Made by a program: the position numbers and the translations under genes. This document shows positions 49,194-57,766 of a DNA stretch of 64,000 nt, one piece after another. The notes beneath the pieces were generated by a model, which was not told the DNA's origin, ran no database searches, and saw only the letters and a list, made by a program, of their open reading frames with translations. Positions within the stretch are counted from its first letter, which is position 1, and the number at the start of each line of letters is the position of its first letter. The DNA is from DASQDN01 sp963825845 (GTDB lineage Bacteria > Acidobacteriota > Terriglobia > Bryobacterales > Bryobacteraceae), in the NCBI GenBank assembly GCA_963825845.1, contig CAWGVL010000078.1:1-64000 (forward strand), read 5' to 3'.

Positions 49194-50206
49194 GGCGGCC
49201 GATGGCTGATCGGTGGCCGCGCACTGTCCCCGGATCGCTCAGGCAACTTCGCGTGCTGGTCCCATCCTCGATGGAATAGTTGGATGAATCGCACGCCGCG
49301 TTCCGCCAGGCGCCGTGCAAGCAGGCAATTCGCTGCATAGGAGCCCGGTCTGCGAGCATCCTGTCCATAAAGCTCGAACGTGCTGGCCGGCTCATTAGAC
49401 ATGTCGGTCAACTCGGGAACCGAGGTCTGCATCTTGAAGGCCATCTCGTACTGCGTGATGCGTGTGGCGATCTCTTGATCGCCCGTCTCCGTCAGCTTCG
49501 CTTGATTCAGTTCATCCAGGTCGTCCAGAAACCTCCTGCGCACCTTTGCATCGATGCCAGGAGGATTCGAGAGGTACAACACGGCATCGGATCCCGAACG
49601 GAACTTCACGCCCTGGTATCGCGTCGGCAGGAAACCGCTCCCCCACAAGCGGTCGGCGAGGGGCTGATCTCCAAGCGGTCCGCCCCGCGACGTCATCACG
49701 ACATAAGCCGGAAGATCCTTGTTTTCACTCCCAAGACCGTATGCCAGCCATGATCCGATACTGGGACGCCCGGCAAGTTGAAATCCCGTCTGGAAAAACG
49801 TGATTCCCGGATCGTGGTTAATCTGCTCGGTGTGCATCGATCGGATGAAACACAAATCGTCTACAATGCCGGCGGTATGCGGAAGTAAGTCACTGACCGA
49901 TGTTCCGCTCTGCCCATGCTGCGCGAACTTGAAAAGCGATGAAGCAACCGGAAAGGACGTTTGCCCTGCAGTCATCGTCGTTAGCCGCTGTCCCATACGA
50001 ATTGACGCCGGCAATTCCGTTGCTTGCAGTTTAGAAAGCACGGGCTTCGGGTCGAACATATCGATCTGCGAAGGCCCGCCGAACTGAAACAGATAAATCA
50101 CCCGCTTAGCCTTGGGCGCAAAATGCGGCAGCCCGGGCTCAGCGCCTTCGAGTAATGACGTAAGCGCGGCCGCTCCAAGACCAAGGAACTCTCTACGTGT
50201 CGGCAT
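49187..50206 (-). CDS. DUF1501 protein (second copy), N-terminal part
   Basis: About 335 readable residues starting with a Tat leader MPTRREFLGLGAAALTSLLE, then GLPHFAPKAKRVIYLFQFGG, GPSQIDMFDPKPVLSKLQAT, SGTSVSDLLPHTAGIVDDLC, FIRSMHTEQINHDPGITFFQ and GRPSIGSWLAYGLGSENKDL, and further MAFKMQTSVPELTDMSNEPA, RPGSYAANCLLARRLAERGV and FIQLFHRGWDQHAKLP. Same order and strong similarity to the first copy at 35740-37176. It follows the DUF1549/1553 gene, whose TAA lies 4 bp upstream, with the same junction style (AAGGAGTAA before the start). One break only, near 49220. Confidence 0.85.
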   Translation of the reverse strand: MPTRREFLGLGAAALTSLLEGAEPGLPHFAPKAKRVIYLFQFGGPSQIDMFDPKPVLSKLQATELPASIRMGQRLTTMTAGQTSFPVASSLFKFAQHGQSGTSVSDLLPHTAGIVDDLCFIRSMHTEQINHDPGITFFQTGFQLAGRPSIGSWLAYGLGSENKDLPAYVVMTSRGGPLGDQPLADRLWGSGFLPTRYQGVKFRSGSDAVLYLSNPPGIDAKVRRRFLDDLDELNQAKLTETGDQEIATRITQYEMAFKMQTSVPELTDMSNEPASTFELYGQDARRPGSYAANCLLARRLAERGVRFIQLFHRGWDQHAKLPERSGDSARPPISHRPPW

Positions 50207-50210
50207 TCAC

Positions 50211-51195
50211 TTACTCCTTCGTCAAAGCCTCATCCAGGTTCAAGATCAAGCTACAGATGGTTGTCCAGGACGCCAGTTCTGTTTTGGGAATCGCGGCATC
50301 CGCCTTCGACTCTCCTTGATTGATAAGCTTCACAGCGGCGTCCTCATTGGAGGCAAAGTGCTCGGCGATAATAGTCCAGTGCGCTCGTCAGCTTCTGCTT
50401 CTCCAGCGCATTCGGAACGCGTCCAAGCACAAGCTTGAACGCCAATCCCAGCCGATCATCGGGCTCTCCCTCACGAATCACGCGCTGAGCCATAGAGCGA
50501 GCCGCCTCAACGAAGGTGACATCATTCATCACATTCAGAGCCTGCAGCGGCGTGTTCGTGCGCGATTCCCGAACCGTGCAACTTTCACGCATCGCCGAAT
50601 CGAAATTCGCCATAAACGGCGGAGGAGCCGTCCTCTTCCAGAACGTGTATAAACTTCGACGGTATAAGTTTGCGCCGCGATCACGTTCATAGTCTGCGCC
50701 GCCGAGCTCGCTCCACAACCCTGCCGGCTGATACGGCTTTACGGACGGCCCACCAATCTTCTCCACCAGTAACCCGGAGGCGGCGAGCGCCTGATCTCGC
50801 ACGACTTCCGCCGGCAATCGTAGCCGCGGCGCCCGGGACAGCAAACGGTTCTCGGGATCTTTGCTCGCAAGCTCAGGCGTAACAACAGACGATTGACGGT
50901 ACGTAGCGCTCATCACGATCGTCTTCTGTAGTTGCTTCACATTCCACCCTGAGCGAACGAATTCCGATGCCAGCCAGTCGAGCAGTTCCGGATGCGACGG
51001 CCACTCGCCTTGGGAACCGAAGTCCTCTACCGTCTTGACAATCCCCGTACCGAAGTACATCTGCCAAAACCGGTTGACAGCCACGCGAGCCGTCAGCGGA
51101 TTTGACTCACTCCACAAGCCACTGCGCAAGCCCAGGCGGTTTTCAGGAGCGTCAGGGGGCAGAGGAGGCAAGACTTCGGGCACTCCCCGCGACAC
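50211..51195 (-). CDS. DUF1549/DUF1553 cytochrome protein (second copy), DUF1553 part
   Basis: Reads EVLPPLPPDAPENRLGLRSG, NPLTARVAVNRFWQMYFGTG, IVKTVEDFGSQGEWPSHPEL, RLRLPAEVVRDQALAASGLL, LYRRSLYTFWKRTAPPPFMA and NTPLQALNVMNDVTFVEAAR. The frame closes at 50344, but the neighbouring frame carries the normal end LASWTTICSLILNLDEALTK to TAA 50211. This is the DUF1553 domain in its usual form. Followed 4 bp later by the DUF1501 gene. Confidence 0.8.
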
Positions 51196-53244
51196 CTTCT
51201 CACCGGGGCGGTCGTAAGACGCCGCGGATGAGCAGAAAAGTGTCCTTCGGCGGCGCAGACTCCTGCCATAACCATGACCGTCTGGATGCCGTCCACAAAG
51301 GCGTCTCGATCATCGCGAGCCTTCTCCTGGGCATTCCACGATTCCCGAATCGCCTTATCCGCTCCGAGCGCAAGGAACGCCTGCCGCATTCTTCGCTGCT
51401 CGCCGGGAGTGCGCTTCGCCGCCGGAATCGCCGCGATCTCGTGCAAGTCCGCCAGCGTCGCGAGCATAGTCGACATCTTCGCGATCGAGCACCCGGGCAT
51501 ACACCCGAACGTCCTGGATAGTCCCAACGAACGGAGGTCCAAATCCCCCCGAGCCGCCAATCCGCAGAGGCTGCTTCGTCGCGAAGTCCTGATTGATGGC
51601 ATCGAGGATAATTTCAAGCGGCTGCGATTGGCCGTCGACATAGATCCGCACACCCGTCGCCATCCGCGATCCGTCATAAGTCATCGCGACGTGATGCCGT
51701 CCGGACGGGATCGCGTTCTTCGGTCTCCACGCGAATCGAGTCATCGAGCTTGCGCTTGATCAGGTTCACTTGCAACCGGCCGTTGACCGAGATACGAGGC
51801 CCCATCCTTCGCCGTCTTCCTTATCTTCGGCGCGAGATATCAGGATCGGGCCGTCCGCCGATTCGCGGTTAATCCACAGCCGCGACGGTAAATTGGTCGT
51901 AGAACCCAAAGTCCGCCTTGTCATCGCGCGTCCACAACGCGCTTGCCGTCGAACTGGCCGATCGGTCGCTGATCCTCGGCAACCAGATGACGTCATCGCT
52001 GGCATGCCAGTCGGCTCCATGCACAAGTGATCGTTCCCAGGACGTGTCTGCGCATCGGCGATGTTCCTTGCCGATCGTCGAAGGTCGTCTCCGCCGTCCT
52101 CGACTCCTGCTTCCAGACTGCGCAGACTTCGACGCTGCTCTTGCGTCGTAGGTGCAGTAACGACAGGAGGTGTGTTCCCGTACTTCAGATAACGTCCGAG
52201 CTCAGGGATGTTGTTGAAGTACGCGAACATCTGGTAGTACTCGCGCTGCGTAAACGGATCGTACTTGTGGTTGTGGCACCGCGCGCAGCCAAGCGTTACT
52301 CCGAGGAACACGGTGGACATCGTGTCGACGCGGTCCACGGCATACTCCACCAGATACTCTTCCGGTACGATGCCGCCTTCCGAGTTGCCGCGATGATTGC
52401 GATTGAAAACCGGTCGCGATCTTCTGATCCAGAGTCGCATTGGGCAGCAGGTCACCGGCGATCTGCTCGACCGTAAACTTGTCAAACGGTTTGTTGCGGT
52501 TGAACGCGTCGATCACCCAGTCGCGCCAGCGCCACATGTCCCGTTCTGCGTCAGTCTGATATCCATTCGTGTCCGCATACCGCGCTGCATCCAGCCAGCG
52601 GATCGCCATCCTCTCGCCGTATCTCGGCGATGCGAGCAGCCGGTCGACAACCTTCTCCCAAGCGTTCGGGGAGAGTCGCGGAGAAAGGCATCCACCTCGG
52701 CAGGCGTCGGCGGAAGACCCGTAAGGTCAAGCGACACTCGCCGGATCAGCGTAGCCTTGTTCGCCTCGGGACTCGGCTGCAGACCTACGTTCTCCAGCTT
52801 GGCCAGGACGAAATTGTCAATGGCATTCCGCGGCCATGACGTTCGTGAAACAGAGGGCAGCGGACCGGCCACGGGGGGCAGGAACGACCAGTGCCGCTGC
52901 CACTTCGCCCCTTGCTCTACCCACGACCGAAGCGTCTGAATCTCTTTGTCCGAAAGCTTCAGTCCGGAGTAAGCCGGAGGCATCCGAACCGCCGGGCTCT
53001 CGGCCGTGATGCGCCGGACCAGCTCGCTTTTCTCCACATCACCCGGGGTGATGACTGACCGCGCCGCCGTCTCGCTGTCCAGTCGCAGCCGGATCTTCCG
53101 TGCCGGAGCATCGGGTCCATGGCAACCGAAACATCGATCGGAAAGGATCGGCCGCACATCGCGATTGAAGCTGACCTCACCTTGGCCTGCAGCCATCCCA
53201 ACGAACAGCGTCGCGGAACAAATCCATCGAAAACCCACAATCAT
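51196..53244 (-). pseudogene. DUF1549/DUF1553 cytochrome protein (second copy), cytochrome, DUF1549 and LamG part
   Basis: ATG 53244 gives a leader (MIVGFRWICSATLFVGMAAG), then cytochrome c motif CFGCH in VRPILSDRCFGCHGPDAPAR. DUF1549 follows: NAIDNFVLAKLENVGLQPSP, RRVSLDLTGLPPTPAEVDAF. After a shift near 52650 it reads MAIRWLDAARYADTNGYQTD, MWRWRDWVIDAFNRNKPFDK and LLPNATLDQKIATGF, then in a third frame VPEEYLVEYAVDRVDTMSTV and LGVTLGCARCHNHKYDPFTQ (second CxxCH). A LamG piece (IPSGRHHVAMTYDGSRMATG) lies at 51355-51744. Four or more breaks. Domain order equals the first copy. Confidence 0.75.
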
Positions 53245-53339
53245 TCTGATTTGTCGCCCTTTGTGTAGTGTATTGCTTCTGATGGGTCGGTGCATCCGGT
53301 GTCGTCGATAAAATATCCACCGATGCACCCGCGAGGATT

Positions 53340-54175
53340 TTGTGACGGGTTCCGGCATCGCGAGCGCGCTCTCGGCTTGTCGCGTGCTCGCCGCCAATAA
53401 CCGGCTCAACGTGGTACCTATGGGACGTGGCGAGCCGCGGACGTTATGTGGCGCGCTTCATCAATGAAGCTCCGAATGCGGCCTACACTGCCGTAGCAGA
53501 CATTTACAAAGTAAACGGCGAGAGTGGGCGGGCCCCGACGCCAGATTCTACCGGGATTCCCCTACGATTCTGTAAAGGACGTTGACGCCGTACACATTGC
53601 GACACCTGATCGCTGGCATGCCATTGCGTCATTCCTTGTCTCTCAGGCCGGCAAAGACGTCTACGTTGAAGCGGCATAGCTGACAATCTGCGAAGGTCGC
53701 GCGATGGTGGATGCGGCACGGGAAGTACAAGCGTATCGTCCAGGTGGGCGCCCAACATCCTTCGGCGCATTATTTGTGTGAAGATTCCCGAAATGATCCG
53801 CGGGGTGACATCGGTGAAGTGAAGTTCGTTCGTGTTTGGAAGTACGCGAACCACCCGCCAACGGAATCGGCGGGCGGCCGAACGAACATCCGCCGGAAGG
53901 TCTGGATTGGGATATGTATCTCGCACCTTCACCCAAAATCCAGTACAACCGTAAACGCTTCTTGAGTACATACCGGTATTTCTGGGATTACTCCGGCGGC
54001 TACATCACCGACTTCGGCAACCACCTCTCGATGCCGAAGATCATCAAAGATGACAGCGAGACTCCCGAGTTCTGACAGTCACGTATGAGTACGACAACTT
54101 CATCGTGACGTACGAAGGCTGCAATCTGTACACTCACGGCATGGGTGGCAGAACATCGGTCCCGTCTTTTTAACG
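53340..54175 (+). pseudogene. Gfo/Idh/MocA-type oxidoreductase remnant
   Basis: Pieces in several frames follow the order of a Gfo/Idh/MocA oxidoreductase: RVLAANNRLNV, GRYVARFINEAPNAAYTAVA, then VKDVDAVHIATPDRWHAIAS (the conserved 'DAVHIATPDHxH' block), LVSQAGKDVYVEAA where K of 'GKDVYVEKP' is kept, RIVQVGAQHPS, GEVKFVRVWKY and DYSGGYITDFGNHLSMPKII, ending near TYEGCNL. Some parts expected between these blocks are missing and in-frame stops occur (for example after YVEAA), so this is likely true decay rather than only sequence error. These enzymes oxidise or reduce sugar derivatives with NAD(P). Confidence 0.6.
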
Positions 54176-54194
54176 CTGGCTGTATTGATCACGA

Positions 54195-54416
54195 TTGCGC
54201 CCGCAAAGCAGGGGGAGAAGCATCAGAGTGGGCGAAATTCGGCGACTTCTCGTCGAGATTCAGCCGAAACTGATTGCGCCCGGGGAAGTCGCCACAATTC
54301 GTTGGCACATGGAGAACGCGACGCGAGTTGTCATCGAAGAGGTTCGGAATTCGACAGGTAAACTTCGCAAATTGGCGAACTTGCGGCCGCGGCAGTATGG
54401 GATTACGCCTAGTTGA
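54195..54416 (+). pseudogene. Fragment of unidentified beta-sandwich protein
   Basis: The readable stretch RRLLVEIQPKLIAPGEVATI continues RWHMENATRVVIEEVRNSTG. 'PxLIAPGExATIRWxxxNATxVxIE' is the usual form of a periplasmic Ig-like domain placed ahead of OmpA or other modules in Acidobacteriota. Nothing follows it here except short out-of-frame sequence to 54545. Probably a leftover; weak support. Confidence 0.3.
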
Positions 54417-54544
54417 AGACATGACACGTTTTGCATTGTGAGGGAGCTGCGAGCTACTCCTGCGCGTGGTCATTCACCTATCCTGAAACTGGCGAGTGTG
54501 TAGTCAACAACACGATCAGACACACTGACCGAGTCTGTAGGCGC

Positions 54545-56083
54545 TCAAAACCCGAATCGAATTCCACCATTGAATACGCGTCCGTCGAGTGGAGCCCAGG
54601 CATCCACAGTCCACCGTCCGTCAACGCTGCGCTTCGGCCGAAGGAGCGAATCCCATCGCGTCTGCCGAACGTTTGAGAGGTTCTCAGCGTTGAAGAACAG
54701 GCGAACGGGCCCGACCTTTCGTTCAATGATCGCGCCGAAAACAATGTAGGGCTTTGACTCCGAACGGTACGGGTTCTCCTCAAGGCGTTGCCGTCCTGTG
54801 TAGTAGCATTCGAGCCCAATTCGGCCTTTGCTCTCTCGCTCCCACATCCCGACAATCCCCGCACTGTGCCGAGGCGTTAGGGGTACATCAACGCGGCTCC
54901 CGTGATAGAGCTCTCGCGAGTGAACGTAGGTGTAGCTTCCGGTCAGGGTGAATGGGGCTTTCCTAAAGGTCCCGAGCAGCTCGGTCCCTACGTTTGTCGT
55001 GGGCTCGGACAGATTAATGAGCTCGTACCGCTCTCCGCGCTCAACTTCGATGGGATTTTTTATACGTGAAGCGAAGAGCGTCACCGTGTAGGAAGTAGGA
55101 CCAAAGGTGCGCGTAATGTCGACTGACGCGCTCCTTCCGCGTTCGGGAACGAGAGGCAACGGGATTGTGAGCCGCGTCAACCCAGCAGCCTCCGTCTCTT
55201 CCGTCAGAGGAGTAGGCGCAAAAAAGCCTTGCCCCACTGATACGCGGCTCGTCCATCCCTCCCAGCGGAAAAGCGCCGCCAGCCTTGGGCTGAGAAACGT
55301 ACCGTATCGATTATGAAAATCGACTCGAGCACTCGCGGAGAGAGAGAGCCACGGCGTCACCTCGACATCGTCCTGAACAAACACACCGGGGGTCACGTAC
55401 ACGTACCGGAAGCGCGGAACATCACGCGGCGTGTAGGCGTCTCGCTCAATCGCGCTGCCGATAACCCAAGTATGATGGCCGAAGGCGCCTCTTGCCGAGA
55501 GCTCCGCAAAAAGCATGTCGTGGCGGTCGCGCTCAAGGACCTCGCCAAAGACGTGATTGTGGCGCTGTGAAGATGCAGCAACACGGCCGGTAAGAACGTA
55601 CTTTTCTCCAACGAGCGACTGAAAGGATGCGCCAAAGTCATAGCGTCTCGTGTCGAGTGCTTCAGCGTACGGAGCCCCGGTCTGCGGGAGATTCGCGCCG
55701 GGAAGCGTGCCGCCATGACGGTTCTCGTACGTAATCCCACCAGTGACGAAAGCCGTTTCACCGCTGCCGTTGTCCCAGAAAAACCGCGGTCTTAAGACCC
55801 CGCGCGAGTATCCGGCAACGTCGGCCCATTCGTCGCGGTCGAGGTCTTGCCGCTCCTGCCAGTGACCGCCGGTAAGAAGGGAGGCGCTCCATTCCTTCGA
55901 GAGCTTCGACGCTAAGAACATTGAAGCGTCTGTCCCGCCTAGTGTCGAGCGATTGAGAAGAGCTTCATGGATGGGCTCCTCGTGGGGACGGCGCGCAATG
56001 AGATTTACGACTCCGGCCATTGCTCCCGCTCCGTAGAGCGCAGAAGCGGCGCCTTTAATCACCTCGACCTGGCCCAAATCCAT
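54545..56083 (-). CDS. TonB-dependent receptor of the metal locus, plug end and barrel
   Basis: 512 readable residues continuing the gene that starts at 56684. It opens in the last plug segment (QVEVIKGAASALYGAGAMAG, VVNLIARRP) and continues into a full 22-strand-type barrel: FFWDNGSGETAFVTGGITYE, FGASFQSLVGEKYVLTGRVA, DVEVTPWLSLSASARVDFHN, RFRYVYVTPGVFVQDD and LRPKRSVDGRWTVDAWAPLD, ending FNGGIRFGF with the aromatic C-terminal residue. This is a siderophore/vitamin/metal-type receptor, unlike the Oar-type receptor at 9 kb. Its position behind merR and a mer-type promoter suggests that it imports or binds a heavy-metal species; this is inference. Confidence 0.82.
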   Translation of the reverse strand: MDLGQVEVIKGAASALYGAGAMAGVVNLIARRPHEEPIHEALLNRSTLGGTDASMFLASKLSKEWSASLLTGGHWQERQDLDRDEWADVAGYSRGVLRPRFFWDNGSGETAFVTGGITYENRHGGTLPGANLPQTGAPYAEALDTRRYDFGASFQSLVGEKYVLTGRVAASSQRHNHVFGEVLERDRHDMLFAELSARGAFGHHTWVIGSAIERDAYTPRDVPRFRYVYVTPGVFVQDDVEVTPWLSLSASARVDFHNRYGTFLSPRLAALFRWEGWTSRVSVGQGFFAPTPLTEETEAAGLTRLTIPLPLVPERGRSASVDITRTFGPTSYTVTLFASRIKNPIEVERGERYELINLSEPTTNVGTELLGTFRKAPFTLTGSYTYVHSRELYHGSRVDVPLTPRHSAGIVGMWERESKGRIGLECYYTGRQRLEENPYRSESKPYIVFGAIIERKVGPVRLFFNAENLSNVRQTRWDSLLRPKRSVDGRWTVDAWAPLDGRVFNGGIRFGF

Positions 56084-56684
56084 TGGCGGAATCTGGAGGA
56101 GCCCGAGGCCTCCGCCCTGTTGGCCAAAGAGAGGCGAAAACCATCCGACAAAAAGCGCGTGTACCGTCCGCGCATACCTTGAATGCGAACACTGGCAGCT
56201 CCGAGGGACGGAGACGTCGTCTGAACGCGCATGCCCCCCATTTCGTTCAACATCATCGTGATGTCGCCGGGGGTCATGAGCATCTTCTCTTCGATCTCTT
56301 CCCGGCCGAGGACCTCTACACGGGTCGGAAGGTCCTGAAGCCTCCTATCCGTGCGGGTCGCAGAGACGGTTATCTCCTCGTCCTCATGCTGTTCTGGTTG
56401 AAGGTCGAAGTGAACTGCCACTCGCGCGCGGGGTCATCGACCGAGAGTGACGCCGTGGCCGGTAAAAAGCCCTCTTTCTTTACTGCCACTTCAACCTTGC
56501 CGAGAGGAGCACTAGCCCGCGCGATTCCTTGCTTGTCTGTCATCACTGCGGTTCCAGCGACGGTCACGATAGCCGTCTCAACCGGAGCGGCGTTGGCCCT
56601 TACATCGATAACAACTGTCGCGCGGGGCTCCTGTGAGAAGGCTAGTCTTAAAACGGCGATAAGAAGAGTGAACGCTTTTCGCAT
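56059..56684 (-). CDS. TonB-dependent receptor of the metal locus, N-terminal part (frameshifted)
   Basis: ATG 56684 gives a signal peptide MRKAFTLLIAVLRLAFSQEP and a carboxypeptidase-regulatory-like domain (VRANAAPVETAIVTVAGTAV, LGKVEVAVKKEGFLPATASL). After a shift near 56395 the second frame gives FDLQPEQHEDEEITVSATRT, the TonB-box-like and plug start, then LPTRVEVLGREEIEEKMLMT, PGDITMMLNEMGGMRVQTTS and LGAASVRIQGMRGRYTRFLS. A second shift near 56130 leads into the plug end and barrel. 32 bp downstream of the tiny peptide gene, so it shares the merR transcript. Confidence 0.75.
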
Positions 56685-56715
56685 TGTGGGCCGGGCTTTT
56701 TTACACCCGCATCTC

Positions 56716-56855
56716 TCAGTGACACGCAGCCTTCCCATATCCACACGATTTGCGTTCAAGGGCTTCGATTCCTTCTTTGCCGATAATCATGATGAGGACT
56801 GCAAGCGGGTCAGCCCCCAAAAGCCAAAGGCGGCGTTCACAACGAGCGTTGTCAT
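56716..56855 (-). CDS. Tiny Cys/His-tailed membrane peptide (about 46 residues, one indel)
   Basis: Too short for ordinary gene finding. Its ATG (56855) overlaps the merR stop as TAATG, which implies translational coupling. The reading gives MTTLVVNAAFGFWG and then, after a one-base slip in a TTTTGGGGG run near 56815, ADPLAVLIMIIGKEGIEALE and RKSCGYGKAACH with TGA at 56716. The result is one hydrophobic segment followed by a soluble tail whose two Cys and one His (C-x6-C-H) could bind a soft metal. I do not recognise the family. It lies between merR and the TonB receptor, so a role in metal handling is likely (inference). Confidence 0.5.
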
Positions 56856-57262
56856 TACGGGTACTCCGCATCGAGGCTTTCAAGAATCGGGCACTCGCTT
56901 ATGGCGCAGTGTCCGTCACAGGAGGCCTTCATCCGGTCGAGGGTTCGCTTGATGGCTTCGAGGTGCCGAATCTTCTCCTCAACCTCGCGCGTTTTTGCGT
57001 CAATCTGGGATATAACGTCCGTGCAGAGCTGGGCCGGGGCAACCCTTAGGTGGAGAAGCTCTCGAATCTCGGCAAGGGAGAACCCGAGCTCCTGAGCACG
57101 CTTTATGAACCGGAGGCGACTGACAGCGCTGGCCGAATAGGCCCGGTGGCCGGAAGACTTTCGGGGCGGCGGAGGGATGAGCCCTTCGCGCTCGTAATAA
57201 CGGATGGTCTCAAGGTTCACGCCGACGCGCTTGGCAAGCTGTCCGATGGTCAGGGTTTCCAT
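56855..57262 (-). CDS. merR: MerR-family Hg(II)-responsive regulator
   Basis: 135 residues. N-terminal winged helix MEETLTIGQLA-type start (IGQLAKRVGVNLETIRYYER, EGLIPPPPRKSSGHRAYSAS) and a long dimerisation helix (DAKTREVEEKIRHLEAIKRT). The three Hg(II) ligands of true MerR are conserved in spacing: C80 (APAQLCTDV), C115 and C124 (KASCDGHCAISECP). The distances 35 and 9 equal those between C82, C117 and C126 of the Tn21 protein (from memory). An additional C119 lies between. This argues for mercury rather than copper, zinc or lead sensing. A mer-type operator lies just upstream. The stop overlaps the start of the tiny peptide gene. Confidence 0.88.
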   Translation of the reverse strand: METLTIGQLAKRVGVNLETIRYYEREGLIPPPPRKSSGHRAYSASAVSRLRFIKRAQELGFSLAEIRELLHLRVAPAQLCTDVISQIDAKTREVEEKIRHLEAIKRTLDRMKASCDGHCAISECPILESLDAEYP

Positions 57263-57281
57263 AACGCGAGTCCCTGATACT

Positions 57282-57312
57282 AGCCTAAAACCCGTACCTA
57301 ACTACGGGTCAA
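57282..57312 (-). promoter_or_regulatory. mer-type operator/promoter (19-bp spacer) ahead of merR
   Basis: On the minus strand: TTGACC (57312-57307), a 19-base spacer and TAGGCT (57287-57282). Within and partly before the spacer lies a perfect 7-bp inverted repeat ACCCGTA-N6-TACGGGT (57309-57290). The 19-bp spacing and a CCGTA...TACGG dyad are the hallmarks of promoters that MerR twists into activity on metal binding. It points to merR (ATG 57262, AGGGA site 8 bases upstream), the tiny peptide and the TonB receptor. Confidence 0.8.
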
Positions 57313-57335
57313 GGTCGCCCGCGGTTCTCCACCGG

Positions 57336-57755
57336 TCAGCCGAACCGCATGAGAAGGGCTCCAAGAAGATACGCGCTAAAGAAGCCGAGGACATAAATGA
57401 CGCCTGATAGCCACAGGACGATACGACTCGTACGAGTCGCACCTTCACAGGCGTCGGGATCATCAGGCGAACACGCAGCACCTTTGGCTTGAAGGTTCGG
57501 TGCAATAAGGTAGACGTACCCGAAGTTCGAAGCAATGAGGGCGCCCGAAACGGCAAATACCCAATCTTTGTGCCGCGAAAGAGTGACTAACCACGGCACG
57601 GACGACAAGACTGAAGCAACCGTCGCCCCGAGCCCAAGAAGGACAAGGAGCGACGGAAGGGCGCAGCAGAGAAGAGTTCCGAATGACGTAAATAGGGACA
57701 AATAACCGAGGACGGTACTCCGGCTCCCGGTGGTCGCGACAGGTTGAGACATCAC
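57336..57755 (-). CDS. MerT-like metal transport membrane protein
   Basis: 139 residues, intact, with about four hydrophobic segments. The first carries the vicinal pair C30-C31 in FTSFGTLLCCALPSLLVLLG, which matches the 'CCALP' signature in helix 1 of MerT mercuric transporters. A second pair, C95 and C103 (GAACSPDDPDACEG), lies in a loop, as in MerT where a loop cysteine pair receives Hg(II). The protein is longer than classical MerT (116) by one extra span. Substrate by analogy Hg(II); another soft metal is possible. It starts 11 bp after the MerP-like gene and ends 24 bp before the merR operator. Confidence 0.8.
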   Translation of the reverse strand: MMSQPVATTGSRSTVLGYLSLFTSFGTLLCCALPSLLVLLGLGATVASVLSSVPWLVTLSRHKDWVFAVSGALIASNFGYVYLIAPNLQAKGAACSPDDPDACEGATRTSRIVLWLSGVIYVLGFFSAYLLGALLMRFG

Positions 57756-57766
57756 TACTCGTTCCT

